The notes below the pieces were generated by a model. It saw only the letters and a list, made by a program, of their open reading frames with translations, had not been told where the DNA came from and did no database searches. Below, piece by piece: positions 17,009 to 24,546 of a stretch of 64,000 nucleotides of DNA (the stretch's first letter is position 1; each line of letters starts with the position of its first letter). Source of the DNA: Bradyrhizobium erythrophlei (GTDB lineage Bacteria > Pseudomonadota > Alphaproteobacteria > Rhizobiales > Xanthobacteraceae); contig NZ_LT670817.1 of NCBI RefSeq assembly GCF_900129425.1, forward strand, positions 3,534,001 to 3,598,000, given 5' to 3'. Both the position numbers and the translations under genes were made by a program.

Positions 17009-17328
17009 CCGCGCCGTCTACCATCGACGTGATCAACATTGAAGGCCTCGTAGGCCTGTTCGGACCTACCGTTGCAGCGGTCGGCCTCATCCTCACCGTC
17101 TGGTGGCGCATGGATGCAAAGATCGAGTCTGCAGCTGAGAAAGCGCACGATACTGAAAAGGCGCTTGCCGACTTCAAGCTCAAGGTTGCCGAGGAGTACG
17201 CCTCCTGGGAGACCGTGAAGTCGATCGAGACCCGTCTGACCGAACGGATGGACGGCCTCGCGGAGCAGGTGATGAAGATGCCTGACGCGATCGTCGACCG
17301 GATCATGAAGTACCTGATCAAACAATAA
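17005..17328 (+). CDS. Holin-like small membrane protein
   Basis: A 107-residue protein with one strong hydrophobic helix at about residues 12-34 (GLVGLFGPTVAAVGLILTVWW) followed by a charged amphipathic coiled coil (AEKAHDTEKALADFKLKVAE). It overlaps the o-spanin stop by 4 bases and lies last in the lysis cassette, before a strong terminator. Holins are diverse and often have this size and location; a haemolysin XhlA-like or other membrane role is possible. The lysis role is inferred from position. Confidence 0.6.
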   Translation: MTAPSTIDVINIEGLVGLFGPTVAAVGLILTVWWRMDAKIESAAEKAHDTEKALADFKLKVAEEYASWETVKSIETRLTERMDGLAEQVMKMPDAIVDRIMKYLIKQ

Positions 17329-17356
17329 TAAGCCGGGTCAACCGGCAACCAACCTC

Positions 17357-17399
17357 GGCCCCGGTGTCAGCTTCGCGCTGGCCTGGGGCCTCTTTTTTT
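17357..17399 (+). terminator. Strong intrinsic terminator closing the late operon
   Basis: GGCCCC pairs with GGGGCC, and the stem continues through CAGC/GCTG with a single bulged T, giving about 14 paired bases around a TTCGC loop, followed by TCTTTTTTT. This is the strongest terminator seen in the phage part. Confidence 0.9.
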
Positions 17400-17417
17400 G
17401 TGCCTTCATTTGCCCGA

Positions 17418-17437
17418 AATTTGCACGAATGCAAATT
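17418..17437 (+). promoter_or_regulatory. Operator-like inverted repeat (site 1)
   Basis: Perfect 8-bp arms AATTTGCA and TGCAAATT separated by CGAA, located 45 bases before the metallophosphoesterase-like gene. Contains the recurring nonamer GAATGCAAA. A prophage repressor or activator site is inferred. Confidence 0.6.
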
Positions 17438-17482
17438 CTGTGGTAGGCGTCAACCCATAAAATCCCTCCATCCAGAGGCTCC

Positions 17483-19456
17483 ATGACACTGTCAACCGCT
17501 GAGCGTGCCCGCAGAAAGAAGATCGTCGAGGATCTCCTGCAGATCGGGTACCACCCTCAGGGTCAACGCGGTGGCCTTGCTTCGGCCACCAAGACCGCTG
17601 AGCGCCGCGAAGGCATCAACTATCCCAACTGGGTCCGCGCTGAAGAAGCGCTGAAGCGCAAGCGCAGAGAGAACTTCGCGGTCGATTGGTCGCTCTATGT
17701 TCCGCCGGCTAAGGCCGCCACCGTGACCCGTGGGTCCGAAGAAGTTGGCGAAGAACTGTCCGCCGAAGACCACGCCCACATGCGGGCGGTATCGCTCTCG
17801 TCGGAGGTTACTGACCTCATCACCGCCTCGAAGTATCCGGTTGTGAATCCGGAAGCTATCATCATCGACTCCTACCTTGTCCGGCGCTATGACCGCTCGG
17901 TCGGCGGTTATGTCATCAAGGAGGGCACCCCGCGGACGTGGATGACAGACACCCTGCGTGTCGCGCCGATCACCAATCCGCGGAACCGCAACTTCATCTT
18001 CACGGGTGCGCAGAACGATGCGCCGATCCATGAGGAGTTCTGGGCCAACCTCCAGGCCTATGCAGCCTATCTCGACGCTGAGATCGTCGTGGGTCCGTGG
18101 ACATATGAGACCCAATGGTGGGCTGAGAACAACCCGACCGCGCGTGCCTACGCCACGGAACTGACGCCGTATCTGTGCTTCGGCCAGATGAAGATCGGCG
18201 ACAACTTCATGTTCTGCGGTGAGATGAACACCTTGCCGACCGCGTCGCAGCCGATCTCGGACCTCGTGACGTATAGCCGGGGCCGCTGGGCCGTGTTTCC
18301 GCACGCCAAGCGCCAGCTGAAGTCCGTTCCCTCGACCGACCCCAACATCCAGGCCCACCAGGTCATGACGTCCGGCGCTGTGACGCGCCCGAAGGTCATC
18401 CCGCGTAAGGCCGGCGTGAAATCCATCTTCCATCAGGTGGTTGGCGCCACCGTAGTCCAGTTCGACGAGGAGGGGGATGTGTTCTGTCGGCAGATCACCG
18501 CTGGCGAGGATGGGGCCTTCTACGACCTCGACGCCCATGTGGAGGACGGAGAGGTCACGACGGGTCACCGCGTCAAGGCGATCACCTGGGCCGACATCCA
18601 CGTCCGCAAACTCGATGCAGCCAACACCATGGCGTCCTTCGGCTGGGATATGCGTGGGAACGTGGGCTACCAGCGCAACTCGGTGATCGAGGTGCTCAAT
18701 CCCTACTTCTCGATCTATCACGACATCTTCGACAACGAGCCGGGCAACCATCACCACGTTGGTGACAACGCCTACAGCTATGAGATGGCCATCCGTGGCC
18801 GCGATAGCGTCGAGGGCGAGGTCATCCAGTGCGGCGACTTCCTGTTGCGCACCTGCGGCGATGATCGTCAGGGCGTCGTTGCCGAGGGCAACCATGACCT
18901 GGCGCTGGAGAAGTATGCCCGCGAGGCCCGCTACCGAAACGACGGCATCAACGTTCGCTTCGGCCTCCAGCTGGAGGATGCGTACCTCGGTCACGTCGAG
19001 GCGCGCTCGCACGCGATCGACAATGATCTGCCGGTTCCGCGCTTCTCGCTGCTCGAACACGCGATCCGCATGAAATATCCCCAGCTCGGGGACAAGATCA
19101 GGTGGTGCCACGATGGCTACAGCTACCTGATCGACGGCATCGAGGTCGGCAACCACGGCTTCCGCGGCGCGAACGGCGCCAAGGGAACGGTCGCTGGCTT
19201 CGCCCGCATGGGTCGCAAGATGACCATCGGGGACAAGCATTCACCGGAGATCAACGAAGGAGTTTACGTGGCTGGAGCGATGAACCTGCGTCACGGGTAC
19301 AACAAGGGACCGAGCGGCTGGGCTGTCTCGCACGTCGTGCAGTATGCGGACGGCAAGCGGGCCATCATCACGCTGCAGAAGGGCAAGTGGCGGCCCGAGA
19401 AACCGATCATCCGGATGCCGGCGGCGCGTGAAGCCGTGGCCCATTCGGTTGCCTAA
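17483..19456 (+). CDS. Metallophosphoesterase-like phage protein with N-terminal DNA-binding-type region
   Basis: A 657-residue protein of uncertain family. Residues 1-70 are basic and helical (STAERARRKKIVEDLLQIGY), plausible as a helix-turn-helix. The C-terminal half holds the motif set of calcineurin-like phosphoesterases: WADIHVRKLD (D-x-H type), GDFLLRTCGDDRQ, EGNHDLALEKY (GNHD), and GDKHSPEI near residue 585 as a possible metal-binding His. Such enzymes act on phosphodiesters, including DNA, and phage T5 A1 is a related idea. It is preceded by an operator-like inverted repeat and is the first of three similarly preceded genes. Substrate unknown. Confidence 0.6.
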   Translation: MTLSTAERARRKKIVEDLLQIGYHPQGQRGGLASATKTAERREGINYPNWVRAEEALKRKRRENFAVDWSLYVPPAKAATVTRGSEEVGEELSAEDHAHMRAVSLSSEVTDLITASKYPVVNPEAIIIDSYLVRRYDRSVGGYVIKEGTPRTWMTDTLRVAPITNPRNRNFIFTGAQNDAPIHEEFWANLQAYAAYLDAEIVVGPWTYETQWWAENNPTARAYATELTPYLCFGQMKIGDNFMFCGEMNTLPTASQPISDLVTYSRGRWAVFPHAKRQLKSVPSTDPNIQAHQVMTSGAVTRPKVIPRKAGVKSIFHQVVGATVVQFDEEGDVFCRQITAGEDGAFYDLDAHVEDGEVTTGHRVKAITWADIHVRKLDAANTMASFGWDMRGNVGYQRNSVIEVLNPYFSIYHDIFDNEPGNHHHVGDNAYSYEMAIRGRDSVEGEVIQCGDFLLRTCGDDRQGVVAEGNHDLALEKYAREARYRNDGINVRFGLQLEDAYLGHVEARSHAIDNDLPVPRFSLLEHAIRMKYPQLGDKIRWCHDGYSYLIDGIEVGNHGFRGANGAKGTVAGFARMGRKMTIGDKHSPEINEGVYVAGAMNLRHGYNKGPSGWAVSHVVQYADGKRAIITLQKGKWRPEKPIIRMPAAREAVAHSVA

Positions 19457-19459
19457 TCG

Positions 19460-19475
19460 TTTGCATGAATGCAAA
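19460..19475 (+). promoter_or_regulatory. Operator-like inverted repeat (site 2)
   Basis: TTTGCA and TGCAAA around TGAA, starting 4 bases after the upstream stop codon and lying just before the ribosome site of the deoxyribosyltransferase-like gene. Same nonamer GAATGCAAA as site 1. Confidence 0.6.
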
Positions 19476-19488
19476 TAAGGAGGCTTGC

Positions 19489-19953
19489 ATGCTTGTCTAT
19501 CTGGCCGGTCCGATCTCCGGTCTGAACTTCGAGGGCGCCACGGACTGGCGGCAGTACGCGAAGGCGGAGCTGGCGCAGTTCGGGATCAAGGCGCTCTCGC
19601 CTCTCCGAGAGCAGGAGCACCTGAAGACGGTAGGCGTCTTCACGGACTGCGCCAAGGAGACCGAGCGCCTGAAGAGTCCCATGTCGATGCCTCGCGGCCT
19701 GACCGTGCGGGACCGCTGGGACGCGCGGCGCTGCGACGTGCTGCTCGTGAACCTGTTGGGGGCAACCAGGGTCTCGATCGGCACCGTGCTGGAGATCGCC
19801 TGGGCTGATGCAGCCGGCACACCGATCGTCGTGGCGATGGAGCCGGACGGCTCTAACCCCCACGAGCACGCGATGATCAACCAGCTCATCGGATTCCGCG
19901 TCCCGACACTGTGGGACGCGATCGACGTCACGCGGCAGCTGCTTGCCTGCTGA
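19489..19953 (+). CDS. Nucleoside 2-deoxyribosyltransferase-like protein
   Basis: A 154-residue protein resembling the nucleoside 2-deoxyribosyltransferase fold: VYLAGPISGLNFEGATDW at the N-terminus, VRDRWDARRCDVLLVNLLGA in the middle (RD-W plus D in the conserved acidic strand), and TVLEIAWADAAGTPIVVAME with the conserved Glu. Such enzymes exchange nucleobases on deoxyribose or act on modified nucleotides. ATG at 19489 follows AAGGAGG by 6 bases; the upstream in-frame ATG at 19465 lies inside the operator-like repeat. It could instead be a DUF4406-type relative that shares this fold. Likely nucleotide salvage or phage DNA precursor metabolism. Confidence 0.72.
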   Translation: MLVYLAGPISGLNFEGATDWRQYAKAELAQFGIKALSPLREQEHLKTVGVFTDCAKETERLKSPMSMPRGLTVRDRWDARRCDVLLVNLLGATRVSIGTVLEIAWADAAGTPIVVAMEPDGSNPHEHAMINQLIGFRVPTLWDAIDVTRQLLAC

Positions 19954-19960
19954 TTAGCTT

Positions 19961-19970
19961 GAATGCAAAC
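19961..19970 (+). promoter_or_regulatory. Operator-like half site (site 3)
   Basis: GAATGCAAAC, with a degenerate left arm (TTAGCT), 13 bases before the GTG of the kinase-like gene. Third occurrence of the nonamer in a gene-start region. Confidence 0.45.
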
Positions 19971-19983
19971 AAAGGAGTATGAA

Positions 19984-20667
19984 GTGACTGTTGTTGGACT
20001 CGCAGGTTTCGCCCAGTCGGGCAAGACGACCGCGGCGCTGTACCTGGAGAAGAAGTACGGCATCCGCCGCAAGCACATCGCCGAGCCGCTGCGGGCGATG
20101 CTCGCCGTGCTGCTCCAGGCGAACGGCATGTCGAGCGATATGATCACCCGCTATCTGGTGGGCGATCTCAAGGAGCAGTTGATCCCCGAGCTGGGTGTCA
20201 CCTCCCGCTATGCACAGATCACGATCGGAACAGAGTGGGGCCGCAAGCTGATCGGCGAGGATATCTGGGCCAACACCTGGGAGCGCGGTATCGCTGACGT
20301 CGAGTCCGTGATGAACGACTCCGTGCGCTTCCCGAACGAGGCTGAGGCTATCCGCCGCCGAGGTGGCATCGTCATCATGATCAAGCGCCCCGGCACCAAG
20401 CCGGCGAAGTTCAAGTGGGGGAAGATCGGGGAATTTCTGTACGACAAGTTCGGTCTGATGTGGGGCGTGCATCCGAGCGAGCGTATCGACCTGATCAGGC
20501 CGGACTTCATCATCCACAACGATGCCAGCATCGAGGAGATGTATGCAGACCTCGATCAGGCGATGCGTATCCACCTGAACAAGATGGTGGATACCAATTT
20601 CGTTGGATCGGCAAAGAGAACGAAGGCAGCCGCCCTGCTGCCGCTGGCTTATTCGCCGGGGCTCTGA
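19984..20667 (+). CDS. Deoxynucleotide monophosphate kinase-like P-loop protein
   Basis: A 227-residue protein starting VTVVGLAGFAQSGKTTAALY, a clean Walker A motif GFAQSGKTT, followed by YGIRRKHIAEPLRAMLAVLL. The pattern of a P-loop with an Ala-Glu-Pro-Leu segment and a later GTEWGRKLIGEDIWANTWER matches phage dNMP kinases (T4 gp1 and T5-type), which supply dNDPs for phage DNA synthesis. GTG at 19984 is 6 bases after AAGGAG. It follows the deoxyribosyltransferase-like gene in the same direction with a half operator between them. Substrate base is not predictable here. Confidence 0.75.
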   Translation: MTVVGLAGFAQSGKTTAALYLEKKYGIRRKHIAEPLRAMLAVLLQANGMSSDMITRYLVGDLKEQLIPELGVTSRYAQITIGTEWGRKLIGEDIWANTWERGIADVESVMNDSVRFPNEAEAIRRRGGIVIMIKRPGTKPAKFKWGKIGEFLYDKFGLMWGVHPSERIDLIRPDFIIHNDASIEEMYADLDQAMRIHLNKMVDTNFVGSAKRTKAAALLPLAYSPGL

Positions 20668-20678
20668 TGGCAATTACT

Positions 20679-20741
20679 TTGAGTCCGTGATGACAGCGGA
20701 CTCAACTAGTGCCGGAGCCTGCCTCGGGCGATGGGGCAGGC
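20679..20741. terminator. Two hairpins between convergent genes
   Basis: TTGAGTCCG and CGGACTCAA form a perfect 9-bp stem at 20679-20705, and GCCTGCC and GGCAGGC form a second at 20717-20741. They lie between the kinase-like gene (+) and the collagen-like gene (-). No T-run is present, so they may be transcript-end protective hairpins. Confidence 0.5.
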
Positions 20742-20772
20742 GCCGACGTGATAATAAGTCTAATACAGTGCG

Positions 20773-21336
20773 TTATCTCGGCTCGGCAGTTTCTTTGACG
20801 TCTATCTTCTCCTTAATTCTGATTTTGATCAGCCCGGGAATACCACCCTCAATCTCCCACTCACCTTCGGTGGTCGTGTCGACCCGAACTGTCGTCAACG
20901 TTCCCGCATCGACGTAGCCAGCGTCAGGGCTACCGGCATCGCCGGCATGGCTGGCACCGCCGGTAGCGCCGGCACCGCCGGCATCGCCGGCACCGCCGGT
21001 AGCGCCGGCATCGCCGGCACCGCCGGTAGCGCCGGCACCGCCGGTAGCGTGGGCATCGCTCCAATCGTCCTCTGTTTCTGTTTCTGCTTCCACGCGGCTC
21101 CGCTTTACTTTTTCCTCCCTGAAGGTTCTATCCCTTGCGTCGATGTCGAACTCTAGTTTGAATGGCCGACCGTTATCGGCTTTGGCGTCAAGCTTGTGCA
21201 GTTGGTACAGCACGGCAATGTTATTCGCACATATACGGTTGCTCAGCAGTTGGACCGCAATTTCCCGCATCAGAAGTGACCGGATTCCCTCAAGCGACTT
21301 CACGGGAACCTGTTTTCCATCCAGATTGCTCTTCAT
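20773..21336 (-). CDS. Collagen-like Gly-X-Y protein of unknown role
   Basis: A 187-residue protein with a GGAGG ribosome site at proper spacing before its ATG. Residues 1-95 form a charged helical domain (MREIAVQLLSNRICANNIAV and onward). Residues about 97-135 are Gly-X-Y triplets, at least ten consecutive (GGA GAT GGA GDA ...), like bacterial and phage collagen-like triple-helix sequences. The C-terminal 50 residues (VRVDTTTEGEWEIEGGIPGL, then KIRIKEKIDVKE) look like a beta-strand domain. There is no signal peptide. Helix-collagen-beta layout is consistent with a trimeric elongated protein, but I do not recognise it. It is the last gene of a minus-strand stretch that is otherwise decayed. 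Confidence 0.6.
   Translation of the reverse strand: MKSNLDGKQVPVKSLEGIRSLLMREIAVQLLSNRICANNIAVLYQLHKLDAKADNGRPFKLEFDIDARDRTFREEKVKRSRVEAETETEDDWSDAHATGGAGATGGAGDAGATGGAGDAGGAGATGGASHAGDAGSPDAGYVDAGTLTTVRVDTTTEGEWEIEGGIPGLIKIRIKEKIDVKETAEPR
20938..21053. repeat. GC-rich tandem repeat coding Gly-X-Y triplets
   Basis: Imperfect tandem units built on GCCGGC and ACCGCCGGTAGC in register with the 9-bp triplet code. It lies inside the collagen-like gene and is prone to copy-number change. Confidence 0.7.
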
Positions 21337-21371
21337 GTTGGCCTCCGTCTGAAGGTAGGAGACCGAGCATT

Positions 21372-21470
21372 TTACGCCGCGATGATCTCCTTCGCCACCC
21401 AGAGGAGGGCTGGATCGCTAAATTCTTGCGTGACCGTCAGTCCGACGAGATTGGACGCATCAAGGCCGTC
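21372..21470 (-). pseudogene. C-terminal remnant of a small phage protein
   Basis: On the minus strand, after a TAA, an open stretch of 32 residues reads LDASNLVGLTVTQEFSDPAL, then WVAKEIIAA and a stop, a sequence with clear protein character. No usable start codon lies within the open part, so it looks like the tail of a decayed gene. It ends 36 bases before the collagen-like start. The original function is unknown. Confidence 0.4.
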
Positions 21471-21586
21471 TTAGGACTAGCCTTTCCGAGAAAATCGGGT
21501 CGGCGGTCTAGTGCTGCCGCTTGCTCTCCGCCTCAATAGGGCGGGCATCTATGCGATAAAAAGTCTGGGATGCAGTCTGCCAGTGC

Positions 21587-21724
21587 TCAGGAGCAAGGAC
21601 GTTCCTGAGTGCCCTGGGCAGCTCCCTCTAGCGCTGCCCGAAGATTGTCGGATAGACGTTCATCTACGAGAAGCGCATCCAGTTCGAGGATCTCGGCTTC
21701 GATGCTGTCGCAGTCTTTCTGCAC
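21587..21724 (-). CDS. Small hypothetical protein, 45 residues
   Basis: A minus-strand reading frame with GTG start preceded by GAGGGGAAGG about 7 bases upstream. The product (VQKDCDSIEAEILELDALLV and then DERLSDNLRAALEGAAQGT) is an amphipathic, acidic helix. It overlaps the end of the preceding zinc-ribbon remnant in a different frame, as phage small genes often do. It was too short for standard gene calling. Likely a phage early-region protein; function unknown. Confidence 0.45.
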   Translation of the reverse strand: MQKDCDSIEAEILELDALLVDERLSDNLRAALEGAAQGTQERPCS

Positions 21725-21859
21725 TGCCGATCCTTCCCCTCGTTGAATTTGCATTCTCTGCAAAGAAAGATGTAGCTCCCTGGCGCCCAGCCATAACGCT
21801 GGGGCCGTATGTCTTCATTCCAGTTCACGTCAACCCCCACGTGCTGAAAAAGCAGTCAT
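21664..21859 (-). pseudogene. Frameshifted zinc-ribbon-like small phage protein
   Basis: ATG at 21859 has a near-perfect AGGAGG ribosome site, but the frame stops after nine codons. Dropping one G from the run of five Gs in GTGGGGG restores a 64-residue protein containing YGWAPGSYIFLCRECKFNEG and Cys-x2-Cys spacing, which resembles a widespread small phage protein with an APGxY..C..C motif. This is a real frameshift, a sequencing error in a G-run, or a slippage-controlled gene. Confidence 0.5.
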
Positions 21860-21992
21860 AGACCTCCTGGCACCACGCATGACGAACGTATGTCTCGCAG
21901 AACCGGCGCACGAGGTAGCTGCGGACGACCGAAATGATAGTGAAGATCAGGGTGATGGCGAAGCTCTGCAGATTGATCCCTGAGCGAGCGAA
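21825..21992 (-). pseudogene. Remnant of a small phage membrane protein (DUF7220-like)
   Basis: Open minus-strand stretch containing FAITLIFTIISVVRSYLVRR, which matches the C-terminal membrane helix and R-S-Y-x-x-R-R signature of small phage-encoded membrane proteins. The frame is closed upstream by TGA and no start codon follows it, so the N-terminus is missing. Its end overlaps the ATG of the zinc-ribbon remnant. Confidence 0.45.
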
Positions 21993-22081
21993 TCAGGCAA
22001 CGATCCAATATGCTGGCGGTATGCATCGGCGACAAGCGGGCAATCATGTGCGCCGACTGCGCCTATGCGCTGCCTTAACCT

Positions 22082-22282
22082 GTGCCGATCGATCGAGCGC
22101 AGAACGCCATCGCCGTCGTGATGGTCGATAATCCCGACAAGGTGGAGCAGGCGAAGCTTCGACCACAGCTGCTGGGATGGTTTGTCGGCCATACGATGAA
22201 GCGGCTGAACGGCGCCGCCGACCCGCAGGAGGTCTACGACAAGGTGGTCGAGGCATTTAGCGCCCACGGCCACGGGGTTTAA
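22082..22282 (+). CDS. Small protein resembling the tail of GatB/YqeY
   Basis: A 66-residue product, MPIDRAQNAIAVVMVDNPDK and on, with LLGWFVGHTMKRLNGAADPQ. The pattern of NP-x-KVEQ followed by hydrophobic GWFVGHTMK and NP/DP-x-x-V is close to the C-terminal tail domain of the tRNA amidotransferase subunit GatB. GTG start with no visible ribosome site, so it may be part of a decayed gene or a small phage gene. If expressed, it could bind tRNA or nucleic acid; this is speculative. Confidence 0.35.
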   Translation: MPIDRAQNAIAVVMVDNPDKVEQAKLRPQLLGWFVGHTMKRLNGAADPQEVYDKVVEAFSAHGHGV

Positions 22283-22381
22283 GCGACAGATCTACGTGTA
22301 TTATGCTGCAATGCAACCCTTCAAAGTATGCTATCGTTCGACTGCTGGTTGCCTCAACGATTAGTACAGGAGGGGTGAATT

Positions 22382-22792
22382 ATGCGCGTATCGATTGGTT
22401 TGATGTCCATAATGCTCACTGCTTTTATACCGCAGATGGCTAACGCCCAGACACCGATCAAGTACGACCTTATGCCTAATGGGTTTGGCATCAACGGAGT
22501 TTATTACGATTGGACGTCCATCGTGCTCAATCGCAAAGAAAGCAAAGCTTACGATTGCCTCGCAAGAGAAAAGAGCAGTGGACCGCCACCACTTCTTCTC
22601 AAGTTAACATGCGCTGAGACCCACCAACTTCATGGAACCGTATTGAACGGAGATAATGTAGTAACAAGACTAACTCCAGTTGCGCAGCCCAATCCGGTGG
22701 TGCTTGGCTTTTGGCAAATCGATCAGGTCGCAGGTGATCTGATATTTTGCGCGCTTCCTAGCGGAGAATGCGGCAGTACACGCGTGCCGTGA
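22382..22792 (+). CDS. Secreted hypothetical protein
   Basis: A 136-residue protein with a strong AGGAGG ribosome site and a Sec signal peptide (VSIGLMSIMLTAFIPQMANA, cleaved before QTPIKYD). The mature part has four Cys residues, a mix of beta-prone sequence and no motif I recognise. The region is more AT-rich than the phage tail genes and lies just right of the decayed phage genes, so it looks like horizontally acquired cargo. A periplasmic lysogenic-conversion factor is possible but unproven. Confidence 0.55.
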   Translation: MRVSIGLMSIMLTAFIPQMANAQTPIKYDLMPNGFGINGVYYDWTSIVLNRKESKAYDCLAREKSSGPPPLLLKLTCAETHQLHGTVLNGDNVVTRLTPVAQPNPVVLGFWQIDQVAGDLIFCALPSGECGSTRVP

Positions 22793-22962
22793 GTCATCGT
22801 CGGTGTTCATTGGTCGAGCGGCCTCCATTTCGATCGCCAGACCTGCCAGAAGTTAACCTCGCCACACCGGCAGCATGAATTGGCCCGAAAGTATCGGTGC
22901 TGATTTGAAAAACATGCAGGGGTTGTGATAGATCATCTTACTGCTTTTGGTGGGGTGAGCCG

Positions 22963-23472
22963 ATGAACGTGAAGCGTGGACTGTGGCGTGCTTGGATATT
23001 CGTATCCGTGCTCTGGGTCTTGGGAGCGGTGCTGCTGTCAGCATCAATGGCCCCGGCCAGTTTCGCCAAGAAATATTCTTACATTTACCAGATGAGATCG
23101 GACGTACCAGACCCGAACAAGGTTGACTGGACGAAGAATTTCTACGACCTGATGCAATCGCCGTCCCGCAACATGTTGTCATCGACATTCGACGTCGTCA
23201 GCTATTCGAACGGGTTAACCTGGGACGAGGACGTTAAAAAAGGTACCCTTATTAGCGCTGAGTTTCCGGACAATTCGAAGCTCTACTTGAGTGCCCAGAT
23301 GACCAAGGACGACCAGAATTACGTTGCAAAACAGTTCTGGAATCAGCGTTGGTGGCGATACGGCTCTGACATCATACCGTTTGCAGCATGGACAGTCGCG
23401 CCACCCATCGTGCTCTTAATACTAGGCGGCAGTTTTTTGGTTTGGGTGGCCCGCGGCTTTGCTCGTGATTAG
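22963..23472 (+). CDS. Two-helix membrane protein with periplasmic loop
   Basis: A 169-residue protein with membrane helices at about residues 9-32 (LWRAWIFVSVLWVLGAVLLS) and 140-162 (PFAAWTVAPPIVLLILGGSF), a polar loop of about 105 residues between them and a short basic tail. The start follows GGGGTGAG. No family I can name. Small proteins with this topology are common in rhizobial accessory regions. Function unknown. Confidence 0.55.
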   Translation: MNVKRGLWRAWIFVSVLWVLGAVLLSASMAPASFAKKYSYIYQMRSDVPDPNKVDWTKNFYDLMQSPSRNMLSSTFDVVSYSNGLTWDEDVKKGTLISAEFPDNSKLYLSAQMTKDDQNYVAKQFWNQRWWRYGSDIIPFAAWTVAPPIVLLILGGSFLVWVARGFARD

Positions 23473-23504
23473 TCTCGCTGGTTGAGGTTGCGATGTCGCG
23501 ATAA

Positions 23505-24461
23505 TCAAATTGTCGAAAAATGGGGTGGCCGAGTTGCCACCGAATGGGACTGAGGAAGATCTACTATCGGTTTGTCCAGGGGCCGATGAATCACCTTCCC
23601 CTGCCGAAATTCGCCAATTCGTTTTTGGGCGATTTTCACATACTTCTTTTCCTTGTCGCAGCCGATAAACTTTCGACCTTCGATAGCGCTGGCTAAAGCC
23701 GTTGACCCCGAGCCCATAAAGGGATCCACCACTACTCCGTTTGGGGGCGTCATTGCCCGTATACATCGTTGCACAAGCCCAACCGGAAATTGGCAAGGGT
23801 GAGCCGTTTTTTCGATGTGGGAGGACTTTACATTCGGAATATCCCAAACGTCGGATGGGTTTTTTCCGGCCGGATTCCCGCTCCACTCCCCCTTCTTTGG
23901 CCCTTTATAGTGTCGCTTACCCGGATATTTTTGCGGCACTCGAACGGCATCCAGATTGAAGAAATAATCAGCGCCCTTAGTGAACCAAAGAATGCTTTCG
24001 TGTCGGCCACTAAACCGCTTTGACGCATGAACACCGTGGCCGAAAGTCCAGACGATCCGATTTCGAAGCTTCAATTCTTTGTCATCAGCGAATATCCCAT
24101 AGACGACTGCATCAAGAGGAATCACGGTCCCGGCTTTAACATGGTTGCCGACTTGCCAACAAATACTACCGCCGCTCTTGAGGGCTCGGACGAGCAGTGG
24201 CAGCAGACGTATATGCTCGCTTTTGAATTCCTCGATGCTTGAGGATTTTTCGTATTCCTTCCCCATGAAATAGGGGGGCGAGGCAATGATGAGGTCAACA
24301 GAATCAGCCTTTAGTTCTGACAAAAATTCGAAAGCATCCCCGTGCACAAGCTCAACTGGCAGCCTGCTTTGTGCGCCCCGCGACTGAATCTTCCCGTTGG
24401 CAAGCTTCTGGATGTGGTTGGGCATAATAATTTCCATCGGTACAACACCCAGAGCTATCAT
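23505..24461 (-). CDS. DNA methyltransferase (beta-class, N4-cytosine or N6-adenine)
   Basis: A 318-residue methyltransferase. The catalytic SPPY motif lies at about residues 58-63 (LIIASPPYFMGKEYEK), and the SAM-binding motif DPFMGSGSTA lies at about 245-255, after the catalytic one, which is the beta-class order. SPPY is typical of N4-cytosine enzymes but also of some N6-adenine ones. The start is uncertain: ATG 24461 has no good ribosome site, and Mets at residues 9 and 13 are alternatives. It is divergent from the ParB-like/SNF2/DUF3883 operon and likely protects host DNA from it. Confidence 0.85.
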   Translation of the reverse strand: MIALGVVPMEIIMPNHIQKLANGKIQSRGAQSRLPVELVHGDAFEFLSELKADSVDLIIASPPYFMGKEYEKSSSIEEFKSEHIRLLPLLVRALKSGGSICWQVGNHVKAGTVIPLDAVVYGIFADDKELKLRNRIVWTFGHGVHASKRFSGRHESILWFTKGADYFFNLDAVRVPQKYPGKRHYKGPKKGEWSGNPAGKNPSDVWDIPNVKSSHIEKTAHPCQFPVGLVQRCIRAMTPPNGVVVDPFMGSGSTALASAIEGRKFIGCDKEKKYVKIAQKRIGEFRQGKVIHRPLDKPIVDLPQSHSVATRPPHFSTI

Positions 24462-24546
24462 AGGAAGGCTAGCGGATCCAGAGGATTCTCTGTTAGGTTG
24501 CAGAAAGAAACAACCTTGCCGGCGGCTTCGAGGGGGGAGCGGGGGG

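Noticed and set aside
20938..21053. Possible CRISPR-like array in the GCCGGC repeats
   Set aside because: No unique spacers of constant length; repeats are in codon register for Gly-X-Y.
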